Shown here piece after piece: positions 1 through 7,561 of a stretch of DNA of 51,296 bases. The notes beneath the pieces were generated by a model, which was given only the letters and a program-made list of their open reading frames with translations, ran no database searches and had not been told where the DNA came from. Origin of the DNA: Bdellovibrio sp. (lineage in GTDB: Bacteria; Myxococcota; SpSt-1050); contig DYEF01000071.1 in NCBI GenBank assembly GCA_020725805.1, forward strand, positions 1-51,296, in the 5' to 3' direction. The position numbers and the translations under genes are program-made. Position 1 is the first letter of the stretch. Each line of letters begins with the position of its first letter.

Positions 1-57
1 GCGGAGGATGTATGAAAAATTTTGGGGTATTTCCAGAAAAAAATTTTAAATTTTCTG

Positions 58-86
58 TTGACCAAAGCAATAAATTAGATTACATT
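58..86 (+). promoter_or_regulatory. Sigma70-type promoter of tRNA-Met
   Basis: A -35 box TTGACC (58-63) and a -10 box TACATT (81-86) are separated by 17 bp, about 38 bp before the tRNA. A 7-bp inverted repeat, AAGCAAT (65-71) and ATTGCTT (84-90), sits over the spacer and -10 box and could be an operator or chance. Read by eye only. Confidence 0.5.
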
Positions 87-99
87 GCTTGCCCTGTTT

Positions 100-118
100 G
101 GGTGCTAAACACCCTTTT
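100..118 (+). terminator. Short hairpin plus T-run in the tRNA-Met leader
   Basis: GGGTG (100-104), a 5-nt loop and CACCC (110-114) are followed by TTTT. It lies between the presumed tRNA promoter and the mature tRNA end, so it is either a weak terminator of transcription entering from upstream of the window or part of the processed tRNA leader. Confidence 0.35.
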
Positions 119-123
119 GCTCT

Positions 124-196
124 GGGCCCATAGCTCAGGTGGTAGAGCTACCGGCTCATAACCGGTTGGTTCCAGGTTCGAGTCCTGGTGGGCCCA
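124..196 (+). tRNA. tRNA-Met (CAT)
   Basis: A 73-nt cloverleaf can be drawn. The acceptor stem is GGGCCCA (124-130) with TGGGCCC (189-195) and discriminator A196. The D stem is GCTC/GAGC, the anticodon stem ACCGG/CCGGT closes a loop with CAT at 157-159, and the T stem CCAGG/CCTGG closes the loop TTCGAGT. CCA is not encoded. CAT can be elongator Met or the lysidine-modified Ile2 tRNA; the stems look more like elongator Met, but this is not settled by eye. The fully paired first acceptor position argues against initiator tRNA. Confidence 0.93.
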
Positions 197-284
197 GTTA
201 TTTTTGGCAAGATGCATATTTATCAGAATACAGGACGATACAAAGACCGTTTAATAACAGAAAACGAAAGGTTTCTGAAAGATA

Positions 285-316
285 AGAGCCGCTGTTACAA
301 AAGCGGCTCTTTTTGT
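285..316 (+). terminator. Rho-independent terminator after tRNA-Met
   Basis: A perfect 9-bp stem AGAGCCGCT (285-293) / AGCGGCTCT (302-310) with an 8-nt loop is followed by a T-run (310-314). It separates the tRNA from the zinc-ribbon gene that starts at 337, so that gene either depends on read-through or has a promoter that I could not identify. Confidence 0.85.
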
Positions 317-336
317 TTTAAACCAAGGAGGAAGAT

Positions 337-1077
337 GTGATTACCCAGATAAAGCTGCTCAGAAATATCCAGAAAATTGATATTGAAATCTACAAACACA
401 AGAACGAACTTACCGCCCTGAATAAAAAGCTGGAAATCACAAAGGAAAAACTGGAATCAGTCGAACAGTCGATTGCAAAAAAGAACGAAAAGATAAAGGA
501 ACTCGAGGCCAGAAAAAACAAGATTGAAGAGGAAATCAAGGTAGAAAAGACGAACCTGAAGAAATGGGAGGCCCGTTTCAACGAATCCAAGAATTCCCGC
601 GAGGGGATTGCACTTATGCACGAGATAGAGGTCCTCAAAAAGGCTATCGATGAAATGGAGGAAGAGGTCCTGAAGATTCTCGAGGAGATGGATTCATTCA
701 AGAAACTCATTTCAGAAGAGGAGAAGGAACTTATAAAAGTAAAGGAAAAATTCCAGAAGGAAGAGGAAGAACTCAAGGCGAAGGCAAAAAGCATAAACGA
801 AACCATAGATATACTTAACGAAGACAGAAAAAAGGAACTCGGAGGAATCAAGGCCGAGATACTCGCCGAATATGACAGGATAAAAGAGAGAAGAAACGGA
901 CTTGCAATTGTACCGATCGTAAATGGTATATGCGCCGGCTGCCATATGGGAATACCCCCTCAGCTCTTTACAAAGGTATATGCAGCCATCTCTATCGAAA
1001 CCTGCCCGAGTTGTCAGAGGATAATCTTTATCGAAGAGATACTGGACGAAAATAACGTTAAGGAAGAGAACAACTGA
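337..1077 (+). CDS. Zinc-ribbon coiled-coil protein (COG1579/DUF164 family)
   Basis: The protein has 246 residues. Residues about 5-175 are a charged, heptad-rich coiled coil. The C-terminal part carries a C4 zinc ribbon, C199-AG-C202 and C223-PS-C226. This is the architecture of the widespread COG1579 family, whose members are annotated as putative nucleic-acid-binding or chaperone-like proteins without an agreed biochemical role. The start is GTG at 337, preceded by AAGGAGGA at 325-332; the ATG at 335 runs straight into a stop. It is the first gene of a group with the RNase HI-family gene, 5 nt downstream, and lpxB. Cytosolic: no signal peptide or membrane segment is seen. Confidence 0.9.
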   Translation: MITQIKLLRNIQKIDIEIYKHKNELTALNKKLEITKEKLESVEQSIAKKNEKIKELEARKNKIEEEIKVEKTNLKKWEARFNESKNSREGIALMHEIEVLKKAIDEMEEEVLKILEEMDSFKKLISEEEKELIKVKEKFQKEEEELKAKAKSINETIDILNEDRKKELGGIKAEILAEYDRIKERRNGLAIVPIVNGICAGCHMGIPPQLFTKVYAAISIETCPSCQRIIFIEEILDENNVKEENN

Positions 1078-1082
1078 GATTG

Positions 1083-1634
1083 ATGGCAGAGCAGAATATC
1101 AAATCTGATATTATCCGTATTCTGAAAAGCCATAAAATCGGGGAAGAAACGGCAGAGAAAATCGCCGGTGAAATAATTGCCTTATTAAACCTGAATACTG
1201 GTGATGGTAAAAGGTCTGCCGATGTCTATATCGACGGAGGTTCCCGCGGGAATCCCGGTTCAGGTGCGTCCGCATTCATTATTTTCTCCAATAAAAGGAA
1301 GATTGCCGAGGGCGGCAAATATTACAGACAGACGACCAATAACGAGGCAGAATACAATGCTCTTATACTCGCCCTCAGAGAGTCCCTCAGACTGAAAATA
1401 ACGGATATCAGGGTCTTCACCGATTCCGAGCTGCTCGAAAGGCAGATCAAAGGCATTTATTCGGTAAAAAGTCCCGCACTCCTCCTTTTATTCAGAAAGT
1501 CATCCGAACTTATAGAACAATTCGGAAATTTTTCGATCACACACATCCCGAGAGAAAAGAATTCAGAGGCCGACAGACTGGCGAATATCATTATGGATAC
1601 GAAAAAAGACCTCTTCAGGAAATATAATGAATAG
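1083..1634 (+). CDS. Ribonuclease HI family protein
   Basis: An RNase H fold of about 140 residues follows an N-terminal helical extension of about 45 residues. Family acidic residues are visible: the first Asp in YIDGGSRGNPG (about D51), Glu in NNEAEYNAL (about E88), Asp in FTDSELL (about D114) and a late Asp in EADRLAN. Such proteins hydrolyse RNA in RNA-DNA hybrids; members close to this one are often called RNase HI family or reverse-transcriptase-like proteins. I chose ATG 1083; an in-frame TTG lies directly before it at 1080, and no strong ribosome binding site decides between them. The 3' end overlaps lpxB by 8 bp, which indicates translational coupling. The basic hybrid-binding loop of E. 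coli RnhA is not obvious. Confidence 0.85.
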   Translation: MAEQNIKSDIIRILKSHKIGEETAEKIAGEIIALLNLNTGDGKRSADVYIDGGSRGNPGSGASAFIIFSNKRKIAEGGKYYRQTTNNEAEYNALILALRESLRLKITDIRVFTDSELLERQIKGIYSVKSPALLLLFRKSSELIEQFGNFSITHIPREKNSEADRLANIIMDTKKDLFRKYNE

Positions 1635-2736
1635 AAGGCTGCTCATTCTCACCGGCGAAAAATCAGGGCTGGATTCGATACTTCCCGCAATAAATTTATT
1701 AGGCGCCAAACAACAAAAGGATATCAGCATAGTAGCCCATAACTACTCAGAGGTTCCCGAACATCTGAGAAGCAATATCAGAATTCCGTCTTTCAGCGGC
1801 CTCGGGCTGAATCTGAATATTTTATCCGAATATCTCAGGACGTTTGGTGAAATTCTCAGTTTCATCAATACCAACTCGATTACAGATATTCTTTTCGTAG
1901 ACAATCCCGACTTCAACCTCTTTCTTGCAAGAATTCTTTCACAAAAGAGATTAAATCTTTTCTATTTTATCATACCTCAGGTCTGGGCATGGCGCAGATA
2001 CAGAATCAATTATCTTAAAAAATACTTCCGCAAAATCTACGTAATATTCCCTTTCGAGCAAAGACTGCTCAACGAATACGGTATTGATGCAGAATATACG
2101 GGACATCCGAGATATGAACAGACGTTGTCACTCCCTGACGAAAAAGATATCAGAAAAAAACTCGGTTTAGGTTTAAGGCAGAAGATAATCTCGCTATTCC
2201 CGGGCACAAGACAGATTGTTTTGGACCGCCATTTCCGGTTGTTTGAGGATGCAGCCGTTCTTCTTGCGGAGAAACTTGAATCCCACAAAATAATAATTTC
2301 AGATATCAGAGACCAAAACACCCGAAAACACAGTAAAATAAAATACTCGTCAGCAAATGCAATGCACCTTCTGAAAATATCTGAATTTGCAGTAATCAGC
2401 TCAGGCTCCACAACAATGGAGGCCGCATTTCTCAATGTCCCGTTCATAGGCATATACAGACCTGATATACTCACATATTCGGCCGGAAAGGTTTTCATAA
2501 AATCAGACAGTACCATAATGCCGAATATATTACTCAATGAGAGATTCATTCCCGAAATCATCAGCCCCTATCTTATAAGAGACGAAATAGTCAGTTCTGT
2601 CATAAATATAGTTACAAACAGAATACAGACAGACGTTATCAGACGTAAATTATCGGTTGTAAAAAGTATGTTCGAGGGCTATAAGACCTCGGAAATTATG
2701 AGCAGTGAAATCCGAAAAATTCTGGCCCGAGACTAA
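1627..2736 (+). CDS. lpxB: Lipid-A-disaccharide synthase (GT19)
   Basis: LpxB joins UDP-2,3-diacylglucosamine and 2,3-diacylglucosamine-1-phosphate to make lipid A disaccharide at the inner face of the cytoplasmic membrane. The protein has 369 residues, close to the usual 380. Visible family motifs are GEKSG at 10-14 (a variant of GExSGD), PQVWAWR at 117-123, FPFE at 141-144, GHP at 159-161 and SGSTTMEAA near residue 259. It implies a Gram-negative outer membrane with lipid A. The start overlaps the RNase HI-family gene by 8 bp. The TAA stop (2734-2736) overlaps by 3 bp the TAG stop of the convergent Cys-rich protein gene on the other strand. Confidence 0.93.
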   Translation: MNRRLLILTGEKSGLDSILPAINLLGAKQQKDISIVAHNYSEVPEHLRSNIRIPSFSGLGLNLNILSEYLRTFGEILSFINTNSITDILFVDNPDFNLFLARILSQKRLNLFYFIIPQVWAWRRYRINYLKKYFRKIYVIFPFEQRLLNEYGIDAEYTGHPRYEQTLSLPDEKDIRKKLGLGLRQKIISLFPGTRQIVLDRHFRLFEDAAVLLAEKLESHKIIISDIRDQNTRKHSKIKYSSANAMHLLKISEFAVISSGSTTMEAAFLNVPFIGIYRPDILTYSAGKVFIKSDSTIMPNILLNERFIPEIISPYLIRDEIVSSVINIVTNRIQTDVIRRKLSVVKSMFEGYKTSEIMSSEIRKILARD

Positions 2737-3713
2737 ATGCCGCAGGCACAATAACCCAGAACACAGTATTTTCCGCCGCAATCCTGCTGGGTCTGGCAGT
2801 TTGCGGGCTGGCAGTATTTACCGGTAAGTCCCCTGCACTCAAGACCTGTATCGCACTCGATAGTATCGGTACACTTTTCACATATCCCTTTCTTGGGGCA
2901 ATTGACTATGCAGTCACATCTCTGGCTCCTGCAATAACCACCGCACTCCGGACATAAGGTATTACAATCCGTATCTACTTTACACTGCGGCTTAAATTCA
3001 CAGGTATGGGTAGTCATATTGCAGATATTTGCAGGGTCAATGAGTTGACAATCCTTATCGCTGTTGCATGCCCCGTCATTCAGCTCACACTTTGCCTCAT
3101 TTGTACAGTGCTCCCATTCCTTACAGGGCGGGTCACAGGTAATGGTTATACAGGTCTTTGTCTCATCACACTTAGTCCCCAGTCCTGCCTTTATACAGTC
3201 ATCATCGGCAAGGCACTCCACACAGACCGGATTTTCGGATTCAGTATTGCAGAATTTACTGTTTGGTTTGCTTGCAGGAGGACAGTCTTTGGAAGTTACA
3301 CATCCTTCGACACACTTTTTGTCTTTGCATATATACCCCATATCACAGTCTGTATTTTTTATGCAGGTCTTCTCTGCTGTTTCACACTCGGATTTTTCAT
3401 TGCATATCTGATTGCTGTCACAGTCATCATTTGTACGGCACTGTACACATACCTTATCTTTACAGAAAGGTTTTTCCGGATTACAGTCCCTGTCGTTTTC
3501 ACAGCTGGCAACAACAATATCATCGCCGGTAATGTCAGTCGTTCCTTCATCCTTCACTATAATATCCGAAACGATATCCGAAGCAGTAATATCGGTCAGA
3601 ATTTCAATATCCGAGGACTCTGCATCCTCAGTTTCCACTTCTGTAACTGCAAGGTCACAGTAGGCGAAGCATAATGCCAGAATAAAAAGTGATACAGCGA
3701 ATAATCTGTTCAT
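2733..3713 (-). CDS. Secreted Cys-rich modular protein, probable lipoprotein
   Basis: The protein has 326 residues. An N-terminal signal sequence (about 1-18) ends at C19 in FAYC, a poor lipobox because Tyr is at -1, so it may be a lipoprotein or simply exported. Residues about 20-67 are an Asp/Glu/Thr/Ile-rich linker. The rest is a chain of short modules of the form C-x-x-D-x-D-C-x-x-G-x-x-C-x-x-x-x-C, including a Gly/Pro/Cys-rich stretch near the end, which are expected to form disulfide knots outside the cytoplasm. Similar repeat proteins are common in myxobacteria and relatives; their function is unknown. It starts 10 nt after its paralogue (3724-5340); AGGAGG lies 6-7 nt before the ATG and directly after the upstream TAA, so the two form an operon. 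Confidence 0.85.
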   Translation of the reverse strand: MNRLFAVSLFILALCFAYCDLAVTEVETEDAESSDIEILTDITASDIVSDIIVKDEGTTDITGDDIVVASCENDRDCNPEKPFCKDKVCVQCRTNDDCDSNQICNEKSECETAEKTCIKNTDCDMGYICKDKKCVEGCVTSKDCPPASKPNSKFCNTESENPVCVECLADDDCIKAGLGTKCDETKTCITITCDPPCKEWEHCTNEAKCELNDGACNSDKDCQLIDPANICNMTTHTCEFKPQCKVDTDCNTLCPECGGYCRSQRCDCIVNCPKKGICEKCTDTIECDTGLECRGLTGKYCQPANCQTQQDCGGKYCVLGYCACGI

Positions 3714-3723
3714 AAAAAACCTC

Positions 3724-5340
3724 CTATTTACAATACCCTAACTGGAATTCCCCGCTGATCGATGTACAGGTCTTTCCTGTCGGGCATTTTGGGTTGTTAT
3801 CATATCTGTCGCAGGCATAGTAACACTTATATCCGCTAACCGAATTACCCATACAAAGAAGACCTTTCTGACAATCCTTGTAGGTACAATCGCCGCCGGC
3901 GGGGACATCTCCTCCAAAATCACAGATGCTCGTATCATCATCCAGTTCCACACATATCGAGTTGTCCTTGCAGAATGCATCACTAAAATGGTCACAGGCC
4001 TCATAACAGTATGCCTGACCGGTTGAAGGTCCCGCACAGATCAGACCCTCCTTGCAGTAGTTATATGTTCCGCCGCAGGGTTGCCCGACACTCTGGGTCC
4101 CTTCACAGAATCCTGTCTGGGTATTACAGACATAACCTGTCGGACATTTCCTGCCGGGATTATTGCACCTCGGCCAGCAGATACTCTCATAGGAATTCAG
4201 AGGATAACAGACATATTCACTTCTGCAATCCGAATTCGAATTACACTCCTTGAGGCACCATCTCTTGGTCGGATTTGATGCCACCTGAACACAAATACTA
4301 TATACATCGTTCTCCCAGTCGTACGGGCAGTTATCAAAACTCGTACAATCCTGAGAACAATATCCGCCGACAAAGCCTGTTCCTTCTGATTCCTTTATGC
4401 AGAACTGCCCTGACTGACACTTAAATTCTGAATCATTGCAATTGTCCCCGATAGTACCGGGTGCAATCGGATTACACTTATACGAACTCTTATCACAGGT
4501 GGAATTAGGACACTGATAATCTTCGAGGCATTCAACACAGACACCGGAGCTGGTCTCACAATATTTGTTTGCAGGATTGGATGCACAGTCGTTGTTATTG
4601 AAACATATATTTGCTGATTCACATTTTCCGTTTACACACTTCCCGGTACAGCAGTCGGTATCATACTTACATCCCGCAACACATTTCTGTGTAACGCTGT
4701 CACAATACATATCACAGTTGCACCCCGTATCCAGACATCCTCTTCCGGCATCGAAACCTGTATCCTCAGCACCAACATCAGTAGCAGAGACATCTGTAAT
4801 CCCTGTATCAGTACTTCCGGCATCCGGCTTGACTCTGTTACAAAGGCCTGTTTCCTCATTGCATACCATATTACTTTCACAACCAATCAACCTGCAGCTT
4901 ACACATACATTATTCCTGCAATAAGGTTCCGGGATATCACAGTTGAAATCCGATTCGCATATCTTCGAATTACTTATATCCGTAATGTCTTCGGAGGGCA
5001 ACTCAGTACCAGCATCACCTAAAACCGATATCTCACATACTTTGGTCGACAAATTACAGGTGTATCCCTGCGGACAGTCCTTGTCATTCCTGCAACCCGA
5101 AGACGGATACTGGCAGAATCCGCCGATACATTTCATAGAATTGTCCGAACAGTCTTCATCAGTCTTACAGACCTGCAGATTTTCACTCTTTACACATCTG
5201 TAATTAAGACACTGATACCCGATGCCGCAGTCATTGTTATTGCTACACTCTCTGACCGACCCGGAGTCGGAGCAGGAAAAAAGAAAGGATAATAAAAGAA
5301 TAAAAATTACTCTGCCGGAAAAATAGTTCCTGAAATTCAT
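3724..5340 (-). CDS. Cys-rich modular lipoprotein
   Basis: The protein has 538 residues. The signal peptide has a credible lipobox, FLFSC, with the lipidated Cys at about 23. Then follow many disulfide-type modules (DxDC, GYxC, and C-4x-C spacing) interrupted by two Asp/Thr/Gly linkers, near residues 107-125 and 175-200. The C-terminal half has larger repeated units beginning with G-x-x-C near CxxG-x-xC and PYDW/RYDN-like stretches. It is homologous to the next gene (2733-3713), to 21709-23823 and to the tail of 27074-28477. It is probably anchored in the outer membrane and exposed; ligand unknown. It is the first gene of a two-gene operon with its own promoter (5374-5401). ATG at 5340 is preceded by GAGGT. 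Confidence 0.88.
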   Translation of the reverse strand: MNFRNYFSGRVIFILLLSFLFSCSDSGSVRECSNNNDCGIGYQCLNYRCVKSENLQVCKTDEDCSDNSMKCIGGFCQYPSSGCRNDKDCPQGYTCNLSTKVCEISVLGDAGTELPSEDITDISNSKICESDFNCDIPEPYCRNNVCVSCRLIGCESNMVCNEETGLCNRVKPDAGSTDTGITDVSATDVGAEDTGFDAGRGCLDTGCNCDMYCDSVTQKCVAGCKYDTDCCTGKCVNGKCESANICFNNNDCASNPANKYCETSSGVCVECLEDYQCPNSTCDKSSYKCNPIAPGTIGDNCNDSEFKCQSGQFCIKESEGTGFVGGYCSQDCTSFDNCPYDWENDVYSICVQVASNPTKRWCLKECNSNSDCRSEYVCYPLNSYESICWPRCNNPGRKCPTGYVCNTQTGFCEGTQSVGQPCGGTYNYCKEGLICAGPSTGQAYCYEACDHFSDAFCKDNSICVELDDDTSICDFGGDVPAGGDCTYKDCQKGLLCMGNSVSGYKCYYACDRYDNNPKCPTGKTCTSISGEFQLGYCK

Positions 5341-5373
5341 TTACCTGACCTCAGACATAATCAATCGGAGGGG

Positions 5374-5401
5374 ATAATACCATAATAGTATTTTCTTGCA
5401 A
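5374..5401 (-). promoter_or_regulatory. Promoter of the Cys-rich protein operon
   Basis: Read on the minus strand: -35 TTGCAA (5401-5396), 16-bp spacer, -10 TATTAT (5379-5374), about 34 bp before the ATG at 5340. TTGCAA is its own reverse complement and also serves as the -35 box of the tRNA-Pro promoter on the other strand. Confidence 0.55.
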
Positions 5402-5424
5402 ATACAAAATTTATACAATATATA
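5396..5424 (+). promoter_or_regulatory. Promoter of tRNA-Pro and the RlmD-like gene
   Basis: -35 TTGCAA (5396-5401), 17-bp spacer, -10 TATATA (5419-5424). The mature tRNA begins at 5438, so the leader would be only a few nucleotides long. It shares its -35 hexamer with the divergent promoter of the Cys-rich protein operon. Confidence 0.55.
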
Positions 5425-5437
5425 GACACCCCTGCGT

Positions 5438-5513
5438 CGGGGCGTAGCGCAGCCTGGTTTAGCGCGCTTGCCTTGGGAGCAAGAGGTCGGTGGTTCAAAT
5501 CCACTCGCCCCGA
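5438..5513 (+). tRNA. tRNA-Pro (TGG)
   Basis: A 76-nt cloverleaf. The acceptor stem is CGGGGCG (5438-5444) / CGCCCCG (5506-5512) with discriminator A5513. The anticodon stem CTTGC/GCAAG closes the loop CTTGGGA, with TGG at 5474-5476. The T loop is TTCAAAT between GGTGG and CCACT. CCA is not encoded. A run of six T follows at 5514-5519, and the methyltransferase ATG is only 14 nt after the 3' end. Confidence 0.95.
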
Positions 5514-5527
5514 TTTTTTCAGCGCGC

Positions 5528-6709
5528 ATGTACATTGTTTCGGACGCAGAGAAATTCTCAGAGCTAAAATTGACAGAAAGTAATATAAAAATCAGTAAAC
5601 TTGTTCACCGCGGACTCGGTCTCGGCCATAAGGACGGAAAGACATATATGGTCTATTACACACTTCCGGGCGAAATCGCCGACGCCGAGATTATTATGAC
5701 AAAAAAATCATACTCGATAGGCAGGGCAATAAATATTAAAAACCCGTCCCGGTACCGGACAAAACCGGCCTGTGAATACTATCAGGTCTGCGGCGGATGT
5801 CAGCTTATGCATTCAGACTACGATTTCCAGATTGAAATGAAAAAAGAGATTCTCTCAGAATTTCTGACAAGGGCACTGAAAACTGAGTTCCCGATCAGAT
5901 GTATCGGTTCGAGACCTGATACAGGATACAGACTCAGAGCCCAGTTTCTTGTAAGAAATGCAAAAACCGGATTTACCAGATTCAACTCAAATGAATTTAT
6001 AAAAATCGAGAGATGCCATATCCTCCACAGCAGAATCAATGAAGCCATTCACCATCTCAACAACAATATCAGTTCCGTTGAACTAAACCGGTTATTCATA
6101 GCTACAGACAAAAATAATCTATCTACATACCCGATAAAAGACTTTAATGATAACCTTTTGCTCTCTGTAAACGGATTGAATTATATTCTGAAACCACAGG
6201 TCTTCTTTCAGGCAAACATATTCACACTGGATACATTTCAGAATGAAGTAATTCAAAAGGAGAAAGGAATCACTGCAATAGATTTCTATGCCGGAAGCGG
6301 ATTTTTCAGCCTGCCTCTTGCAAAGCACTTTGAACTTGTTCTCTCTGTGGAAGAAGTTACAGCGGCGTCTGCACTCCTCAAAAGAAATATCCTTTTAAAC
6401 AGGACCGGCAATATCGAAATTCTCACCTCCTCTGTCGAGAATGCCGAGATTCCGGAAAGATTCAGAAAACCTGACCTGATTATTCTTGACCCGCCGAGAG
6501 CGGGAATGTCAAAGAAGGCAATAAACCGGGTGATAAACCTCAATCCGAAGAGAATCATTTATGTAAGTTGTGACCCGGCTACACTTTCGAGGGATGTCTA
6601 TTATTTTTATAAGAATTTCTACGATATCGATGAAGTAACTCTTCTCGACCAGTTTCCCCACACATTCCATTTTGAAACAATAGTCAAAATGACTAACAGG
6701 AATCTGTAG
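5528..6709 (+). CDS. rlmD: RNA (uracil-C5)-methyltransferase, RlmD/RumA type
   Basis: SAM-dependent enzyme that methylates C5 of a uridine in rRNA (RlmD/RlmC group) or tRNA (TrmA group). The order is a TRAM-like N-terminal domain (about 12-70), an Fe-S type cysteine cluster C82-x5-C88-x2-C91 in CEYYQVCGGC, a central domain, and a Rossmann methyltransferase domain with the SAM motif DFYAGSGFF, DPPRAG, and YVSCDPATLSRD, whose Cys is the expected nucleophile. The Fe-S cysteines and SCDP favour RlmD over TrmA, but the exact target base is inferred. The frame is open back through the tRNA; the first ATG outside the tRNA is 5528 and leaves the TRAM domain intact. No ribosome binding site is seen. 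Probably co-transcribed with the tRNA. It ends 2 bp from the convergent nadC. Confidence 0.88.
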   Translation: MYIVSDAEKFSELKLTESNIKISKLVHRGLGLGHKDGKTYMVYYTLPGEIADAEIIMTKKSYSIGRAINIKNPSRYRTKPACEYYQVCGGCQLMHSDYDFQIEMKKEILSEFLTRALKTEFPIRCIGSRPDTGYRLRAQFLVRNAKTGFTRFNSNEFIKIERCHILHSRINEAIHHLNNNISSVELNRLFIATDKNNLSTYPIKDFNDNLLLSVNGLNYILKPQVFFQANIFTLDTFQNEVIQKEKGITAIDFYAGSGFFSLPLAKHFELVLSVEEVTAASALLKRNILLNRTGNIEILTSSVENAEIPERFRKPDLIILDPPRAGMSKKAINRVINLNPKRIIYVSCDPATLSRDVYYFYKNFYDIDEVTLLDQFPHTFHFETIVKMTNRNL

Positions 6710-6711
6710 AT

Positions 6712-7545
6712 TCACTCCTTCTTCCTCTTTACCACTTCTATAGACATATCTATGCCTTTTGCCGAATGGGTGATTTTACCTATCGAAATAAAATCCGGTT
6801 TATAACGGGCGATTTCCTTTATGTTTTCGAGATTTACCCCTCCTGAGACCTCCACAGGGACCCTTCCCCTCACAATCTCTATCGCCCTTCTGATATCCTC
6901 CGGATTCATATTGTCCAGCATAATCACATCGGCGCCCGATTCTATTGCCTCTTCGATCTGGAAGAGTTTCTGGACCTCGACCTCGATTTTTACAAGATGA
7001 TGAACCCCGCTCTTTGCAAGTTCCACGGCCTTCCTTACAGAACCGGCAACAGCAATATGATTGTCCTTTATCAGTACCCCATCTGAGAGCGAGAACCGGT
7101 GATTGTATCCTCCGCCGTCTCTGACAGCCTTCTTTTCCATCAATCTCATAAGCGGAAGAGTCTTTCTTGTATCGACTATCTTTACACCCGTACCTTCGAC
7201 TGCATCAACATATTTTCTCGTAAGTGTTGCCACACCGGAGAGGTGCATTATAAAATTGAGAGCCGTTCTCTCACCCTTCAGAATATTTCTCAGATTCCCT
7301 TTAAGATAGGCAGCTTCTGTATTCTGAGGCACCAAATCTCCGTCACTGACATTAAATTCTACTTCTACACCACCCAGTTCCTCAAAGACGGCAGCAAATA
7401 TTTCAAGGCCGGATATTACAGACTCCTCCTTTACAAGAAGAACCGCCTTCCCTTTCATATCATCAGGTACTATATTATCAGTAGTAATATCCGAAACAGG
7501 CATATCCTCCCTTAATGCATCTCTGACAAGCTTTTTAATATCCAT
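6712..7545 (-). CDS. nadC: Nicotinate-nucleotide diphosphorylase (carboxylating)
   Basis: NadC converts quinolinate and PRPP to nicotinate mononucleotide, CO2 and pyrophosphate in de novo NAD synthesis. The protein has 277 residues, the standard length. Substrate-binding residues are visible: E92-R93 (GERTALN), T126-R127-K128, R134, EKKAV from about 137, GGGYNHR at 144-150 and K160-D-N-H163. ATG is preceded by AGAGGT. It is the last gene of the valS-nadC pair, 16 nt after valS. nadA and nadB are not in the window. The gene is convergent with the rlmD-like gene without a recognisable terminator between them. Confidence 0.95.
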   Translation of the reverse strand: MDIKKLVRDALREDMPVSDITTDNIVPDDMKGKAVLLVKEESVISGLEIFAAVFEELGGVEVEFNVSDGDLVPQNTEAAYLKGNLRNILKGERTALNFIMHLSGVATLTRKYVDAVEGTGVKIVDTRKTLPLMRLMEKKAVRDGGGYNHRFSLSDGVLIKDNHIAVAGSVRKAVELAKSGVHHLVKIEVEVQKLFQIEEAIESGADVIMLDNMNPEDIRRAIEIVRGRVPVEVSGGVNLENIKEIARYKPDFISIGKITHSAKGIDMSIEVVKRKKE

Positions 7546-7561
7546 CTCTTACCTCTTACGT

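Noticed and set aside
12-161. A 49-codon open frame with GGAGG before its ATG that runs into tRNA-Met
   Set aside because: It ends inside the tRNA anticodon loop and overlaps the tRNA promoter and hairpin; no protein-like pattern is seen.
3006-3674. Plus-strand open frames of up to 222 codons opposite the Cys-rich proteins
   Set aside because: The opposite strand of Cys-rich repeat genes is poor in stops; the minus-strand frames have signal peptides, ribosome binding sites and module structure.
5468-5527. Upstream extension of the RlmD-like protein into tRNA-Pro
   Set aside because: The 20 extra codons lie in the tRNA; the first ATG outside it keeps the whole TRAM domain.
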